Positions 1 through 10,268 of a stretch of 64,000 nucleotides of DNA are shown in pieces; within the stretch, counting starts at the first letter, position 1; the number at the start of each line of letters is the position of its first letter. Made by a program: the position numbers and the translations under genes. The notes under the pieces were generated by a model. The model worked only from the letters and a program-made list of their open reading frames with translations. It was not told where the DNA came from and did no database searches. Source of the stretch: Triticum aestivum (Eukaryota > Streptophyta > Magnoliopsida > Poales > Poaceae); contig NC_057795.1 of NCBI RefSeq assembly GCF_018294505.1, positions 233,613,035 to 233,677,034 of the forward strand, given 5' to 3'.

Positions 1-520
1 AACTCCCAGGCCCATCGACAAATGCACAGCTCAAACGTGCAGAGATAAATAATGATGGCATTCAAGAGAGTCCATCAGGTTAGCTAAGTTGCCTAGTACC
101 TCACTGCTTGTCATATAGTTGGAGAAACTAATCGTATTTCACGTTACTGCATGTGCGCAGTGGACAATATATATAACATGTAGAGTAAAGAGATGCAACA
201 AGTGTACAACCTCTTTGGCGAAGCCATGTCGATCTCAGCGTGATTGGGTTATTCGGTGAGGATGATCCGGCTAACTTGGTTGTCGGAGTAGGGGAAGAAG
301 ATCTTAGGCATCTTGAGATGGAGCCCGGGGTACTACTCCGCTATGATGGAGGGTTTCATCGTTGGAGAAGCTCCGGTGAGTTTTACGATGCCGAGGCTGA
401 AGCAGGACAGGAGAGACAATGTTAGCCTGAGTGGAATTCTAATAGCATCTCCAATAGATGACGTAAAATATATAACCACAAAGTGCTAGATGTAAATACA
501 TCAGCTGCTCATCTCTAAAC
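1..520. other. Intergenic sequence, no supported gene
   Basis: A 61-codon open frame at 240-425 is the only open frame of note. It shows no domain I recognise and ends near a GT that could be a donor. The string AGTGTACAACCTCTTTGG near 199 recurs near 1269, so this stretch and 1.2-1.4 kb may share an origin. I do not call a gene here. Confidence 0.3.
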
Positions 521-617
521 TTAACTGTCAAAACTGAATTTAACTATCGAAACAAAACTTAACTATCGAAACTGAATTTTGTTGTTGAAACTCAATTTTA
601 CCATCGAAACTGAACGC
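521..617. repeat. Short tandem array, about five 19-20 bp units
   Basis: Five consecutive diverged units follow the pattern AACTATCGAAACTGAATTT. They vary at a few positions each. No coding frame crosses them. Confidence 0.6.
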
Positions 618-2300
618 ACTAGAGGTGAGGCTACACGTCAGTCGACTGACTTTTTCATCGCTGGTCAGTTGATTTTCCAGCCGTTGGATACGAAATCAAG
701 GGCATGCAGTTCATTTTCAACCTCCACTCCCTTGAGCTGCTAGCCACCACCGGCCAAACAGCCACCCCCCGCCGGCCGCGGCCGGCGGCGCGCCGCCCCG
801 CCCGCCCCGAAAGCACTCCCCACCGCCGTTCCGCCACCGCCCCGGGATAGATAGTGGGGTACCTCTCTAGCGAGCCCCTCTCCCTGGTGCAGCTGGTTCT
901 TCCTTAACTCCGGCGAGCCATCCCACCCCCTGAAAATTGATTTACCCAAAAGTCGATTCACTCGAATGAAGTGTAGCTAAATCGGAGTAGCATCGCAAGC
1001 AAGATCAAGAGCGAGAAGCAGCGTGAGCAAGATCAAGAGCAATATCAAGAGCAGACCAGGAAGGGGACCAAGAGCAAGAGCAGAGCAGCAGTGCGAGCGA
1101 GAGCTAAAGCAGCAGCAGCTCCTACTGATGTGGCTGCCGCCGCCGAGGGAGCAACGCCGTGGAGGAAGTGGCTGCCGCCGCCGCCGTGGATGGAGCCATG
1201 CCGTGTCGGCTTGGGACTGAGCGCCGGCAGCACCATGTGATTGAATCAAGAAGAAAATGTGGCGATTAGTGTACAACCTCTTTGGTGGCGCCGATTTGGC
1301 CACAGTTTCATCCTAGGAAATAGTGATGATGCTGCTCTTCCGGTGGTGCAGGTGAAGACGGTGGTGTGGGAATGGAGGTGGTGCGAAAGACGAGGGGAAT
1401 GTCGGGGCAGCTCCTTGGAGGTGGAGGACGGGGTGGCTGAACCGACGGGACGACAAGATCGATGACGGATCCTCATCCGGTATGGTGGATGAGGGATGTC
1501 ACGGTGTTGTTGTGGATGACATCATCGGGGAAGAGGCTCCGGCTGGGTGGCGGACAAAGGAGGTTGTGGGGATTCGTTGGTTTTCATGGCCTCGTTGTAC
1601 GAATGGGTGGGCGGATGGGATGGGAGTGGGGAACCATGGCTTAGGGACGCGCTTGTCCGAAATGTGGGGTAAGTTACAAAAGTACGCCCACCGATTTGAG
1701 GTGGTTCTTTCGATTCAGGGGTATCACGGGCATTTCGCGTGTCGGGATTTCACAGGAGGTGGGAGTTTTCACGCGCGTTGTAATTTTGGAATAGCAAGTC
1801 GCGGGTTGAGATGGACGGAGTTGTACGAGCACAACGAGACAAAGATATATCTTAAATATTTCGTGGTAACAAGGCACGGGTTGAAATTTCTGGACAAGCC
1901 TAATGTGTACTGGACCAAATCTATTCGTACTTCCGTCTACGAAAAAACAAAAAGAAATCAATTCGCAACACAAAAGAGAGTCTAGTCCCGTGTACTGTAC
2001 CAAATCAATTCGCACTACAGATGTCATTCAAAACTTTGAATTCATGTTATGTTCAATTAAAATATTTCGCTACGTGTATAATGCATGCAACCTACTACTC
2101 ATATGAACGTTTTAGTGCATTCCAAACGTATATACTACCGCTTCAATATGAACTAAATTTGAATTTGTTTCTCTATTTGAATAAGATCTACAATAATGAT
2201 TGTTGTGAAGTCAAACCATTTGAATTCATTTCTCTATTTTAATAAGATCTACAAGCATCATTGTTGTCAAGTTAAACCATCATTTTTGTGTATTATCTTC
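618..2300. other. Intergenic sequence with GC-rich and purine-repeat stretches
   Basis: It contains a GC-rich stretch (750-900), a purine-rich simple repeat built on AAGATCAAGAGC (1000-1100) and a 167-codon plus-strand open frame at 1482-1985. That frame has no recognisable domain and its composition drifts to AT-rich at the end. Around 1908-1930 and 1990-2016 a phrase like TACTGGACCAAATCTATTCG is repeated imperfectly, so part of the frame may be repeat-derived. I see no convincing gene. Confidence 0.3.
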
Positions 2301-2509
2301 ACAGCACACCACATGATTACTCTCGAGTTAGATATGAAATATGTGTACTATATGAACTCGAATTCAATTTTTTGAATCCACTCTGTGTTGATTTCAAATC
2401 ACAGTACAGTTCAAGCTCTAGCAAGATCTTCATAATCTAAACCATGTCTCATATGTATAATGTGTTTATCACATAATGTATGGTGCCCCGCCCCCTACGC
2501 CTACAAGTA

Positions 2510-2740
2510 TTTAGATGTGAGTTGAAAACACCACACATTACCACAAATTCAAATAAAATGTGAGATTGTTCGATATATAGTATTATTTAAATTGTTCGAT
2601 ATTTAGTTGTAAGCTGCAAACGCCACACATTATCACAAATTCAAGAAAAATGTGAGATTGCTCGATGTATAGTATGGTTTAGATTGTTCGACATTTGCTA
2701 TGAGTTGCAAACGCCATGCATTACCACATTATGGAATAAC
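2510..2740. repeat. Tandem repeat, about 91-bp unit, 2.5 copies
   Basis: Units start near 2510, 2601 and 2692. Each contains a GAGTTGCAAACGCCACACAT-like block, then a TTACCACAAATTCA block, then AATGTGAGATTGTTCGA. Divergence between copies is moderate. It is non-coding. Confidence 0.65.
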
Positions 2741-3579
2741 ATGTGCAAAACCACAGTATCAAATATATGAATCCACTTTCATATCAAATTATGATCTTTG
2801 TTAGTCTCTTACACCCACACAATCCTCTAACCTTTGTAGCTAGCACTAACTTTCTCTCGTACATGCACACGCCCTCCTCGCCCTCCCCCTCCCTCGGCAT
2901 TCTATCCATCACGCACATTCACTTTTGATCTTTAGGTCGTTCTCCTACAGTCTCCACAACTCCTTTCTAACACACACCGATCGATAAACCTCTCCAGCGA
3001 TGTCTGCCTACAACATATACTTGCACCTTCCATCTCCACCTTTCTGTGTCCATGCCTCATGTCTATCACACGGCCCCACACACGTGTAAACTCTCGAATC
3101 TCTTTTCATCGATCTCACAACCGCACACTCCTCCCCCTATCTAGCTAGTAGCTCGGCCTCTTGCAGCACCTCCTAGCTCCATTCTCTCTGTCTATCCGTC
3201 TCGCTGGGCCTTATTTGCCTCTAACAAATGGATGTACACCGACCGATCTCCCGCTATACGTATAGCTAGCTAGGTCCTTATAACTCGTTTTTCCCGATGC
3301 GTCGATCTAGCTAACTCATTAGTTATGTATCTCCCTTCCTCTGACAAACAACAATTGATCTACCGATCTAGTTAGGTTTGCTTACCAAACACAAGGTTCC
3401 ACTTCATCATCCATGCATGCGTCCCGACAGATCTATCATGCACAGGCACACACGGAAACACATCACCACTCTTATTGATAATATTACAGTTCTACCCTTA
3501 GTTTGTCTAGTAGGCCTCTCCCACCATCTTCGAGAAGCAACTCCATCACCCATCCAGCACTCTACCCCTCTCCCTCCCT

Positions 3580-3582
<3 letters not shown>

Positions 3583-3614
<32 letters not shown>
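3583..3614. repeat. (CT)n microsatellite at the edge of the gap
   Basis: A run of CT dinucleotides leads directly into the run of N. The assembly probably failed in this microsatellite. Confidence 0.9.
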
Positions 3615-3870
3615 NNNNNNNNNNNNNNNNNNNNNNNNNNNNNNNNNNNNNNNNNNNNNNNNNNNNNNNNNNNNNNNNNNNNNNNNNNNNNNNNNNNNNN
3701 NNNNNNNNNNNNNNNNNNNNNNNNNNNNNNNNNNNNNNNNNNNNNNNNNNNNNNNNNNNNNNNNNNNNNNNNNNNNNNNNNNNNNNNNNNNNNNNNNNNN
3801 NNNNNNNNNNNNNNNNNNNNNNNNNNNNNNNNNNNNNNNNNNNNNNNNNNNNNNNNNNNNNNNNNNNNNN
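3615..3870. other. Assembly gap (256 N)
   Basis: 256 undetermined bases. The left flank is a CT microsatellite; the right flank restarts in unrelated sequence. The real length is unknown. Confidence 0.99.
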
Positions 3871-4506
3871 TTTGACGTTCTGATAGGCCAGTCGCCCTAT
3901 ATCTTTGACTTGCACACACACAATTTTGATGGCTCCCTTCATCAATCTCGGATCCACCCACTTGTTCCTCTCTTCAACTCTATCGATATCTATGACCCCT
4001 CCCTCTCTTCTCGTGGATCGCCCCCTCTTAGCCCTCTATATATGATATGGATAGGCCTCTATTTCACACACACATTGCATGCAAAATTTTGTTTGAGATG
4101 TCATCAACACATATTCCCACAAATACAGTCACGAAATCACACCCCCAAACAAAAAGCACCCACGAACACACACGCCATCTGTCTAGGTTTGTATCTCTCT
4201 CACACACACCCACGTAGGTGGGGGACATGCACGAAGAGAAGAAGTGCACGCACGGTGCACGTACTCCCATATCTTTCCCAACCACACCCGCGCGGGTACA
4301 CAGTCGAGCTCAGTTTTGTACGAAAAGGTAGCCCACGTGGTAATTTGACACGTGTACTGGTTCTCCACTTGATGGAGGATTGTCTACCACGGGTGAACAA
4401 ACAAATTGCGACTTGATGCATTATGTTGAAAAAGAGGCAACCCATGTGGGGCCTACCTTAGAGGCAAGGCTCTATACACTGGAGTACTTTTGATGTGTCC
4501 CGTCAA

Positions 4507-4669
4507 CTCGCAGAACGAGGAGAAGCTTGCTTAGTACGCCGTCTCCCCCGCCCACGGGCGCGGTGGCTCGCAGGATGAGGTGAAGCTTGCTTAGTAGTAC
4601 GCCTTACGCCCGCTCCATCGCCCATGCGCGTGGTGGCTCGCAGGACGAGGAGAAATTTTTAGTACTCCG
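4507..4669. repeat. Tandem repeat, 60-70 bp unit, about 2.5 copies
   Basis: Units start at 4507, 4567 and 4637, each with CTCGCAGGACGAGGAGAAG or a close variant. The first two continue with GCTTGCTTAGTA and a GCGTGGTGG-like end. The third is cut short where a MITE-like sequence begins. Confidence 0.65.
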
Positions 4670-4830
4670 TCCGTTTACTCCTTGTCCCTACCTTGGTTAG
4701 AGAGATTATCATATTGTTTAGAATATATGTCCTTTAGTACATACTCCAAACACTGATGTATATAGAGGTATTTTAGAGTGTAGATTCACTCATTTTGCTC
4801 CATATGTAGTCGATATTGAAACAGACGTTA
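4668..4830. mobile_element. Degenerate Stowaway-type MITE
   Basis: It starts with ACTCCGTCCGTTT. The core TTTTAGAGTGTAGATTCACT followed by CATTTTGCTCCATATGTAGTC is the reverse complement of the core of the complete Stowaway copy at 20459-20617. The right terminus is worn away. Confidence 0.6.
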
Positions 4831-5077
4831 TAGTACGCACTCTCCCTCGCCCCTCGACCCTCGCCCACATGGTGGACATGCAGCAATTTATTCGGTCTCA
4901 TATAGCCAGAACGATATATATTACAGTACCATTATTGCTCGACTTCCCGAAGAGGCGAAGTGCCAATCACAAGGTTAATATTTTGGAGATGCCAAGCGTA
5001 AGGTTTATAGGAGAACGAGTAGTAGGTGCCGCATCATTTATAAATAAAGTTTATTTTCTTCAGTGGCACGTACGCAA

Positions 5078-5960
5078 TATAAATAGGTTCATATGGAGAG
5101 AAAAGGAAACCGCTCCACTATATACATAGGCAGGACGAGCCTACACGGTTGCTTGCTGGGGTTGCTCTCTTCATACTCTCACGCACAAAATGACTGTGGT
5201 CACATATCTAACATCCCGGTGGATCACGTCCGCCGGGGGAAGGGGTGGATGCTTAGTGTAGATGCGGTCGCCATCGCCGATGGCGAAAACCTACTGTCGG
5301 CACGTCCCGATCAGGGGTCCCCGCCGTTCTCTCTCACCAAGACGGTGAGGTTTCGTTCGTCCCTTGCTCACTGCCGCGACGTGGGCAGTTGTCGCCTCCT
5401 GCCGCCCTCCCCTAGGTTGAGCTACGTCCTGACATCCCTTAGGTACAACTCCCTTTTACAGCCGGCTTGCACCACTGCTCCAGCTTCCCACATCACTCCA
5501 TGTGGATATTTCTCTACTTCTTTGCCCCGCACATACCTCTACTGGCTTCTACGTACTGTATTTGGGATTAGTTCATATCTCATCAACTAGTCCCAGTAAT
5601 CTTATTCTAATCACGCTTGTTCAGTTTCTTTGCCACATGAATGCTCATCTCGATTTTGGTGAAACTGCACAAAATGATTTGATGGTCAAAGGGTTGCAAA
5701 CTTCATCTCTTCGGAGGCTCCAACGTTGCCAGCAAATTAAAGCCTGGTTAGGGTTTTACAGTTCAAGGGCTAGGGACTGCATGGATCTCTTTTTCTTTAG
5801 TTGTCTCTGTTGCAAAATAAGTGTCCACTTTAGTAGTAGTACAACTTTGTACTAAAGTTTGCATAAAGTTGAGACGCTTATTTTGGAATGGAGGGAGCAC
5901 ATATTGGCTATGATCTGTCAATCATTGAGATGCAATAGCATGCATGTTAGTATCCTTTGT
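5078..5960 (+). other. Gene-like low-copy locus, possibly a decayed gene
   Basis: A TATA-like ATATAAATAG at 5078-5087 is followed by GTTGCTCTCTTCATACTCTC near 5161. A GC-rich stretch (5209-5440) that could encode an exon ends in a possible donor, TTAG|GTACAA. The arrangement is repeated at 33295-35520: a TATA, the same GTTGCTCTCTTCA phrase, a CGCCATCG.CGA stretch, then GGTGAAACTGCACAAAA-like and TATTGGCTATGA-like phrases. I could not build an uninterrupted protein and recognise no domain. It may be one of two decayed paralogues. Confidence 0.35.
5804..5898. mobile_element. Stowaway-type MITE (short)
   Basis: The right end reads ATTTTGGAATGGAGGGAG. The left end is degraded but complementary (TTGCAAAATAAGTGTC against GACGCTTATTTTGGAA). 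The inner part is a hairpin around ACTTTGTACTAAAGTT. Confidence 0.65.
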
Positions 5961-6626
5961 TTTTGATGAAATGTTGCAACGGGCAACCCTGGACGCAAGA
6001 TACATGAAACAGAAGCTGGAAGCTTCGTATCATTCTACAAATTTATCTCGCTGATAAATTACAGGACGTACTATACTAGTACTATGTAAAGAGTTAGGTG
6101 TCGCACGGTGTCTAGAAAATATGGTGATAGTGTGAGGTGGGCCATGTAATCACTGAGCCTGCGTGTTTTCACTACTCTCGCACTCCTCCGCTGTAAGAAT
6201 GGAGAAAATTGTAATCTAGTAGTACCTCCTTTCGCCGAAAGCGTCGGACATCCAGCAGTCCTACCACCTCAGTAATAATGACCAACGAGCCATCAAATCA
6301 TATAGACCCAGCAGTAAGTTGGACGGACGAAGCAACCATTACTCTTGAATCCGCTTCTCCCTTCAATGCAGGTGCTAGTGAGAGGTCGCGTCCGATCTTC
6401 CCGAGCATGAATGCGGCACTAATTCTTCGGAGCGGTGCCGACCGTTTCAGGCAGGAAGTGCGCGGGGGTGATGGAGGGGCTTTGGTGGGCCGGCTGGTCA
6501 GGAGCGGGCGTGGCAGTTGTCCTCCTGTCCCGACCGGACGCCTGGAAGCAAGAGGATGCACCGACTCTCGCGGCTAAATCATACACTACAATGAGATCAC
6601 CTTATAAAACAAAAATTATACTCCTC
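5961..6626. other. Intergenic sequence downstream of the 6.6-kb gene
   Basis: It includes a phrase GTGAGAGGTCGCGTCCG near 6377 that recurs in variant form near 16510, so the 6.2-6.55 kb part probably belongs to a dispersed low-copy repeat. Open frames on both strands overlap here without a domain. Confidence 0.35.
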
Positions 6627-7499
6627 CTAAAAGACATGGCGCTCGCAGGAGCGCTTGCATCGTGCCATGAGTACCCTGGTGCGCGGCCATTTCCCAGCGC
6701 GCCGACACAACGCCTCTTCCTCGGCCTCACAACTCGCGAGGTGCTGATTGGCGGCTTGCCGGAGGGCGAGCGTGATCTCACCGGTGTGGTGATCCGGCGC
6801 CAACAGGTACTCCTCCTGGCGGGAAGCGTGCACCCGGTCCATGTACCGCCAAGCGTAGATGAGGCGCTTGGGCCCAACTGCACTCAAGGTGTCGGCACGG
6901 GCATCCTCCGCCGCCCTCACGGCCCTCGCACGAGCCTTCTGCCAAAGAACCAATTGCTTGACTCTCTCGGATGCGACATAGCTCTCCCAGAATGCTTGTT
7001 GCGCGGTGCGCTTCTCTTCCTCGGCCTTCTTCTCCGCCTCTATTTTGGCACGCTCTGCTGGAGGCAAAGCCTCCCACAAGGCGACATCCATTTCTTTCCA
7101 AAGCTCCTCAAGGCTGGTGGGCTCAGCGGGCGGCACAACATTCTCCTTGTAGCGGGGAGTCGACGCGTCCTCCGACGCACGTGCTGGCGAGATTGGGAAC
7201 ACCGACGCGTCCACCTCGACGCGTCGCAGTGAGGAGCGGAACACCGACGCGTCCTCCTCGACTAGTGGCGGTGAGGAACGGAACGGCGACGCGTCGCATT
7301 GCGGCGAGGAGCGGAACGCCGACGTGTCCTCCTTGACTGGTGGCGGCGAGGAACGGAACGGCAACGCTTCGTGTAGCAGCGAGTAGTGGAACACCGACGC
7401 GTCCTCCTCGACTAGTGGCGGCGAGGAACGGGACGGCGACGCGTGACCGTCCACATGGTGCAGCGAGGGGCTCCTAGGGCTTGGGAGGGGCGATGCCAT
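6627..7499 (-). CDS. Hypothetical protein with N-terminal Ser/Pro repeats and charged helical C-terminus
   Basis: An intronless 290-residue frame begins with MASPLPSPRS. This start was chosen over an upstream in-frame Met (7607) because a consensus TATA box sits at 7586-7594, which puts the transcription start downstream of that Met. Residues 24-115 hold about six degenerate copies of a 15-20 residue unit of the type FRSSPPLVEEDASV. Residues 128-200 are rich in Glu, Lys, Ala and Arg and are probably helical or coiled coil. The C-terminus has four Cys in Arg/Lys-rich context. I recognise no catalytic motif or known domain and do not assign a function. Alternatives are a Triticeae-specific orphan gene or a gene fragment moved by a transposon. 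The correctly placed TATA box and the length of the open frame favour a real gene. Confidence 0.6.
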   Translation of the reverse strand: MASPLPSPRSPSLHHVDGHASPSRSSPPLVEEDASVFHYSLLHEALPFRSSPPPVKEDTSAFRSSPQCDASPFRSSPPLVEEDASVFRSSLRRVEVDASVFPISPARASEDASTPRYKENVVPPAEPTSLEELWKEMDVALWEALPPAERAKIEAEKKAEEEKRTAQQAFWESYVASERVKQLVLWQKARARAVRAAEDARADTLSAVGPKRLIYAWRYMDRVHASRQEEYLLAPDHHTGEITLALRQAANQHLASCEAEEEALCRRAGKWPRTRVLMARCKRSCERHVF

Positions 7500-7585
7500 G
7501 GTGGTCGACGTGAGAGGGAGGGGGAGGAGATAGCGATGAACGTGAACATGAGGGGGAGGAGATAGCGATGCCGTGGGAGGCGCGG

Positions 7586-7594
7586 TATTTATAG
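7586..7594 (-). promoter_or_regulatory. TATA box of the 290-residue gene
   Basis: The minus strand reads CTATAAATA, a consensus plant TATA box, about 87-95 bases upstream of the chosen ATG at 7499. That leaves room for a 5' UTR of roughly 55-60 bases. Confidence 0.7.
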
Positions 7595-7622
7595 CGAGCA
7601 ATGGCACACCTACGTAAGATAT

Positions 7623-7743
7623 GGACTGAGCTGCACTGACTTAACTGCAGGTCCAGTTGTGTCACTGACATGTGGGCCAGTACACTGCTGGGCCCGTATG
7701 TCAGTGACCCAATGCACCTAAAGTTAAGTAAAAGCTACGTGGG
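7623..7743. repeat. Dispersed palindromic module with TGACATGTGGGCC core (copy 1)
   Basis: It runs from GGACTGAGCT through TTAACTGCAG. An inverted pair CACTGACATGTGGGCC / GGGCCCGTATGTCAGTG follows, and the module ends near AAAGTTAAGTAAAAGC. A second copy lies at 35987-36110. Here it sits just upstream of the TATA box of the 6627-7499 gene, so it could act as promoter sequence as well as being a MITE. Confidence 0.6.
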
Positions 7744-8347
7744 CATATTTGTTGGAGTAAATTACGGGGGAGCGAAGGGGTGGAAATATTGCTGGTCACA
7801 ACGGATTGGACGAGCGTGGGGGGAGGAGAGTCATGCATGCAGATTTTTTCACACGGGGTGGAGCGGTGGGACCGCTGGAGGGAGAAGGAGAGTTTGGTAG
7901 GCATATTGTTTCCACACATGGAGAGGAAAAGATTTGGAGACGAACAGGCTTCCTACAGGTATGGGGAACGGTGCATAATAAGTCATCTTGCATGCCGGGC
8001 TAGGTATTGTCTCAAGTCATTAAAAACATACATGCCCCACACATATTCATATTTCAAGGTGCACTAAATTATTGGATGCGATGATTAAGGCTGGACATCA
8101 TGGTGGTATCTTAGCTGGTATCATGCACACGGGAATAGCAAACATGCTGATGTGGCAAAGAATTAAAGAAGAGAGGGGCGTTAGAGTAACTAGTGTTCAT
8201 GCATGCATTGGTAAACACATTTTTTTGTGAAGAACGACAGCATTAGTTGAGTACTTTTGCAGACTTCAAAAACTATTCCACCGCCTCTACTATCTTGCTA
8301 AGAGTCGAGCCATTTAAACTAGAAGGGAGGTAGTGGTACTCTAATAG
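7744..8347. other. Intergenic sequence, no gene seen
   Basis: Short overlapping open frames exist on both strands around 7.7-8.07 kb but none has a domain. The 8060-8220 part (TGGTATCATGCACACG, ATGTGGCAAAGAATTAAAG) looks like a worn MITE. Confidence 0.3.
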
Positions 8348-8631
8348 CTAGGTGTGTAAGTCATCTTACGAAAACCAAATAATCCCAAAACACGTAGGCG
8401 CGGTGCATTAACATCTACCTCGTTTCTTATTTCTTGACATATCAACCAATAAGAGATGAGGGTGTGCATGCTTTTAATGACCTGAGACTATCAAACATGA
8501 CATGCAGTGGTTAGTTCATTGCATGCAATACTATTTAATTAGCAAATAAACATTAATGTGTCTCGTTTTCCCCTCCTCCCTGGTCACGGTGCACAGCCTA
8601 AGATGACTTACTCACCTAGATGGAGGGAGTA
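8348..8631. mobile_element. MITE with 21-bp inverted ends (TAAGATGACTTAC type)
   Basis: CTAGGTGTGTAAGTCATCTTA at 8348-8368 is inverted at 8599-8619 as TAAGATGACTTACTCACCTAG. The right end runs into TGGAGGGAGTA. There is no coding capacity inside. The superfamily is not certain from the termini. Confidence 0.65.
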
Positions 8632-8742
8632 TCAACATTCACAATGTCAAATCAATATTTTTACACTCATTATAAAACGTAGTTCTTATACTCATTATAA
8701 TCAGTATTGTAGATATTGATATTTTTAGTATAAATTTGGTCG

Positions 8743-9111
8743 TAGGATTTCATTGATGCCTGTCAAAGCATGGAGGAAGCGGAGCTTAGGGCTTGCATTG
8801 CCGGTCTCTACATAGGTATTTCTCTTCATAATCCTGTAATTTTAGAGACTGGTTACGCTTTTGTGGTAGCGTCTCTTGCATCGGGGGACTATGACAGGTC
8901 TGCTATGCGTGACCTGAAGATGAAAGCGTTGAGCATCTCGAAGTTGATCAACAATCTTCAATTGTCAAAGATTAGCCGTTCGGCCAATAAGGTGGCACAC
9001 TTAATCGCTAAGTATAGCGTTGATAATAGATTAGATGGTATTCTTGTAAGTAACGTACCACCCAGTGTGGTGAATATTGTATCAAATGAGCGTACTAGTG
9101 TGGCTGGTTAA
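8743..9111 (+). pseudogene. RNase H-like (RVT_3-type) terminal exon or fragment
   Basis: The frame is open from an AG acceptor-like site at 8741-8742 (GGTCGTAG|GATTTC) to TAA. It reads as the second half of a plant RNase H-like domain of the kind found in non-LTR retrotransposons and their derivatives. It has the helix MEEAELRACIAGL, the strand segment VILETGYAFVVASL and the conserved SRSANKVAHLIAKY end motif. In the family the segment usually reads E-(S/T)-D with a catalytic Asp; here that residue is Gly, so catalysis is unlikely. The first half of the domain (with the first catalytic Asp) is not found upstream. I call it a fragment of an RNase H-like gene or LINE. Confidence 0.6.
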
Positions 9112-9205
9112 TTAATATAAGGTGGTGTTCAAAAAAGTATATATTTGGTCAAACACTTTGCTAAGGGTTGACGGGAGTAAAAAGGACCAGAGGGAGTATC
9201 ATGCA
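9112..9205. mobile_element. Remnant of a Stowaway-type MITE end
   Basis: It contains TTGGTCAAACACTTTG and ends AAAAAGGACCAGAGGGAGTA. The same AAAAAGGACCAGAGGGAGTA end is seen at 35699-35718. The left terminus is missing. Confidence 0.5.
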
Positions 9206-9623
9206 TGCGGAGTAGGCAAAAAGAATTTGCTCATTTATAGCCGGTTGAAGTCTCAAAGGGCGCGACCGCGCGAGGGAGGCGAAGGTCGTGGGAGGCGCAA
9301 CGGTTGACGGAATTAAGTGAAATTACATCCACGCACCGGCATGGTGTGCGAACAGGCAGAAGCTATACCGTCAAGCCTACGATATGGGTCTAGTAGACAT
9401 GACATCTAGTGGGTCCCGCATAGTTCTCGAGATCTCTTTGGGGGCTTGTAGCCGTTTATCCACCGGGCAAGCCAGTAACCCCATGCCATTCGCACGCCCT
9501 ACTCGTCCCCGTCTTCTATCTCACAACAGTTCGCTCCCAGTCGTCCCATCCTTTCACATTAGTTCGCTCCCAGTTTTTGCGGGGTACAACAGTTCAACTT
9601 CTCCTAACACTTCTCGAAAATCC

Positions 9624-10268
9624 ATGGCCTCCCAAATCTCCATGGTTGCCGCTGAGTACCAGGTTAGATCCATCACTGGCGATCAGTTCATCGTCATCTA
9701 CACACGTGGATCCGCGACGGTGAAAGCATGGCTTGCTTGCTTCCTACGCATGTTCAACAGTTCAACGGATGAGTGGGTCGCTGGGCTAGATGTTGAGTAC
9801 ACCACAGTCCTGGGACGAGAGAAGGATCTAAAGGACGAAGAGAGGAAGAAGCCTGCCGTGATCCAGGTTTGCGTACATAACGTTTGCTTGGTCTACCACA
9901 TATGCCATGCCGACGTTGAGTGCCAGGATTTTAAGAACTTCCTCAAGGACAAAAGAGTGAAATTCGTTACTGGAGGCTATAAGAACGACAGGGATGTCCT
10001 GCGTTGGATAGGTCTTGTTGTAGGCCAGCCCTTCGATCTCCAGAAGGCAAGCCTAGTGTCCTCCTCTCAACCTTCAATGCTGACCCTGGCAGCAGCCATG
10101 ATTGATCCTTCGTACGCTAAACTGAAGAAACCTCATCACGAGTTTCATCATGCATGGGAGTCGAAGACATTAGATGAAGATCACATCCTATACGCAGCAA
10201 TGGATGCCTACCTTTGTTTAAATATCTACATGGGTTGGATGAAGAAGCAGAGCCCAGTGTCCGATTGA
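9624..10268 (+). CDS. DEDDy 3'-5' exonuclease, Werner-type (RNase D fold)
   Basis: An intronless 214-residue protein starting MASQISMVAAEYQ. An open frame extends upstream to 9384, but that part is Pro/Ser-rich and unlike the family, so the internal Met is preferred. All active-site residues of the DEDDy superfamily are visible. Motif I is GLDVEYT (Asp56, Glu58), motif II is GGYKNDRDVLRW (Asp122) and motif III is YAAMDAY (Tyr190, Asp194). The length fits the small plant exonuclease proteins related to the WRN exonuclease domain, which remove nucleotides from DNA or RNA 3' ends using two metal ions. The frame ends in TGA, but the same frame stays open for 25 more codons encoding a basic/acidic tail (next entry), so the protein is probably C-terminally truncated. 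An active exonuclease core is likely if it is expressed. Confidence 0.8.
   Translation: MASQISMVAAEYQVRSITGDQFIVIYTRGSATVKAWLACFLRMFNSSTDEWVAGLDVEYTTVLGREKDLKDEERKKPAVIQVCVHNVCLVYHICHADVECQDFKNFLKDKRVKFVTGGYKNDRDVLRWIGLVVGQPFDLQKASLVSSSQPSMLTLAAAMIDPSYAKLKKPHHEFHHAWESKTLDEDHILYAAMDAYLCLNIYMGWMKKQSPVSD

Larger units (their letters stand above)
2741..4450. other. Pyrimidine-rich, microsatellite-rich non-coding block
   Basis: Long CT/CA-rich stretches are mixed with GATC/TAGC-rich phrases such as GATCTAGCTAG. Open frames here are low-complexity (Ser/Leu/His/Thr-rich) and not credible. The style resembles the opposite-strand block at 17858-18690, so both may be copies of one unclassified repeat family. 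A sequence gap lies inside. Confidence 0.4.

Noticed and set aside
1482..1985. A 167-codon plus-strand frame
   Set aside because: No domain; composition changes along it and it runs into a locally repeated phrase. Kept only as an intergenic note.
10266..10268. Programmed stop-codon readthrough of the exonuclease TGA
   Set aside because: The codon is followed by AGC, not the CUA or CARYYA contexts known to favour readthrough in plants. A nonsense mutation is simpler.
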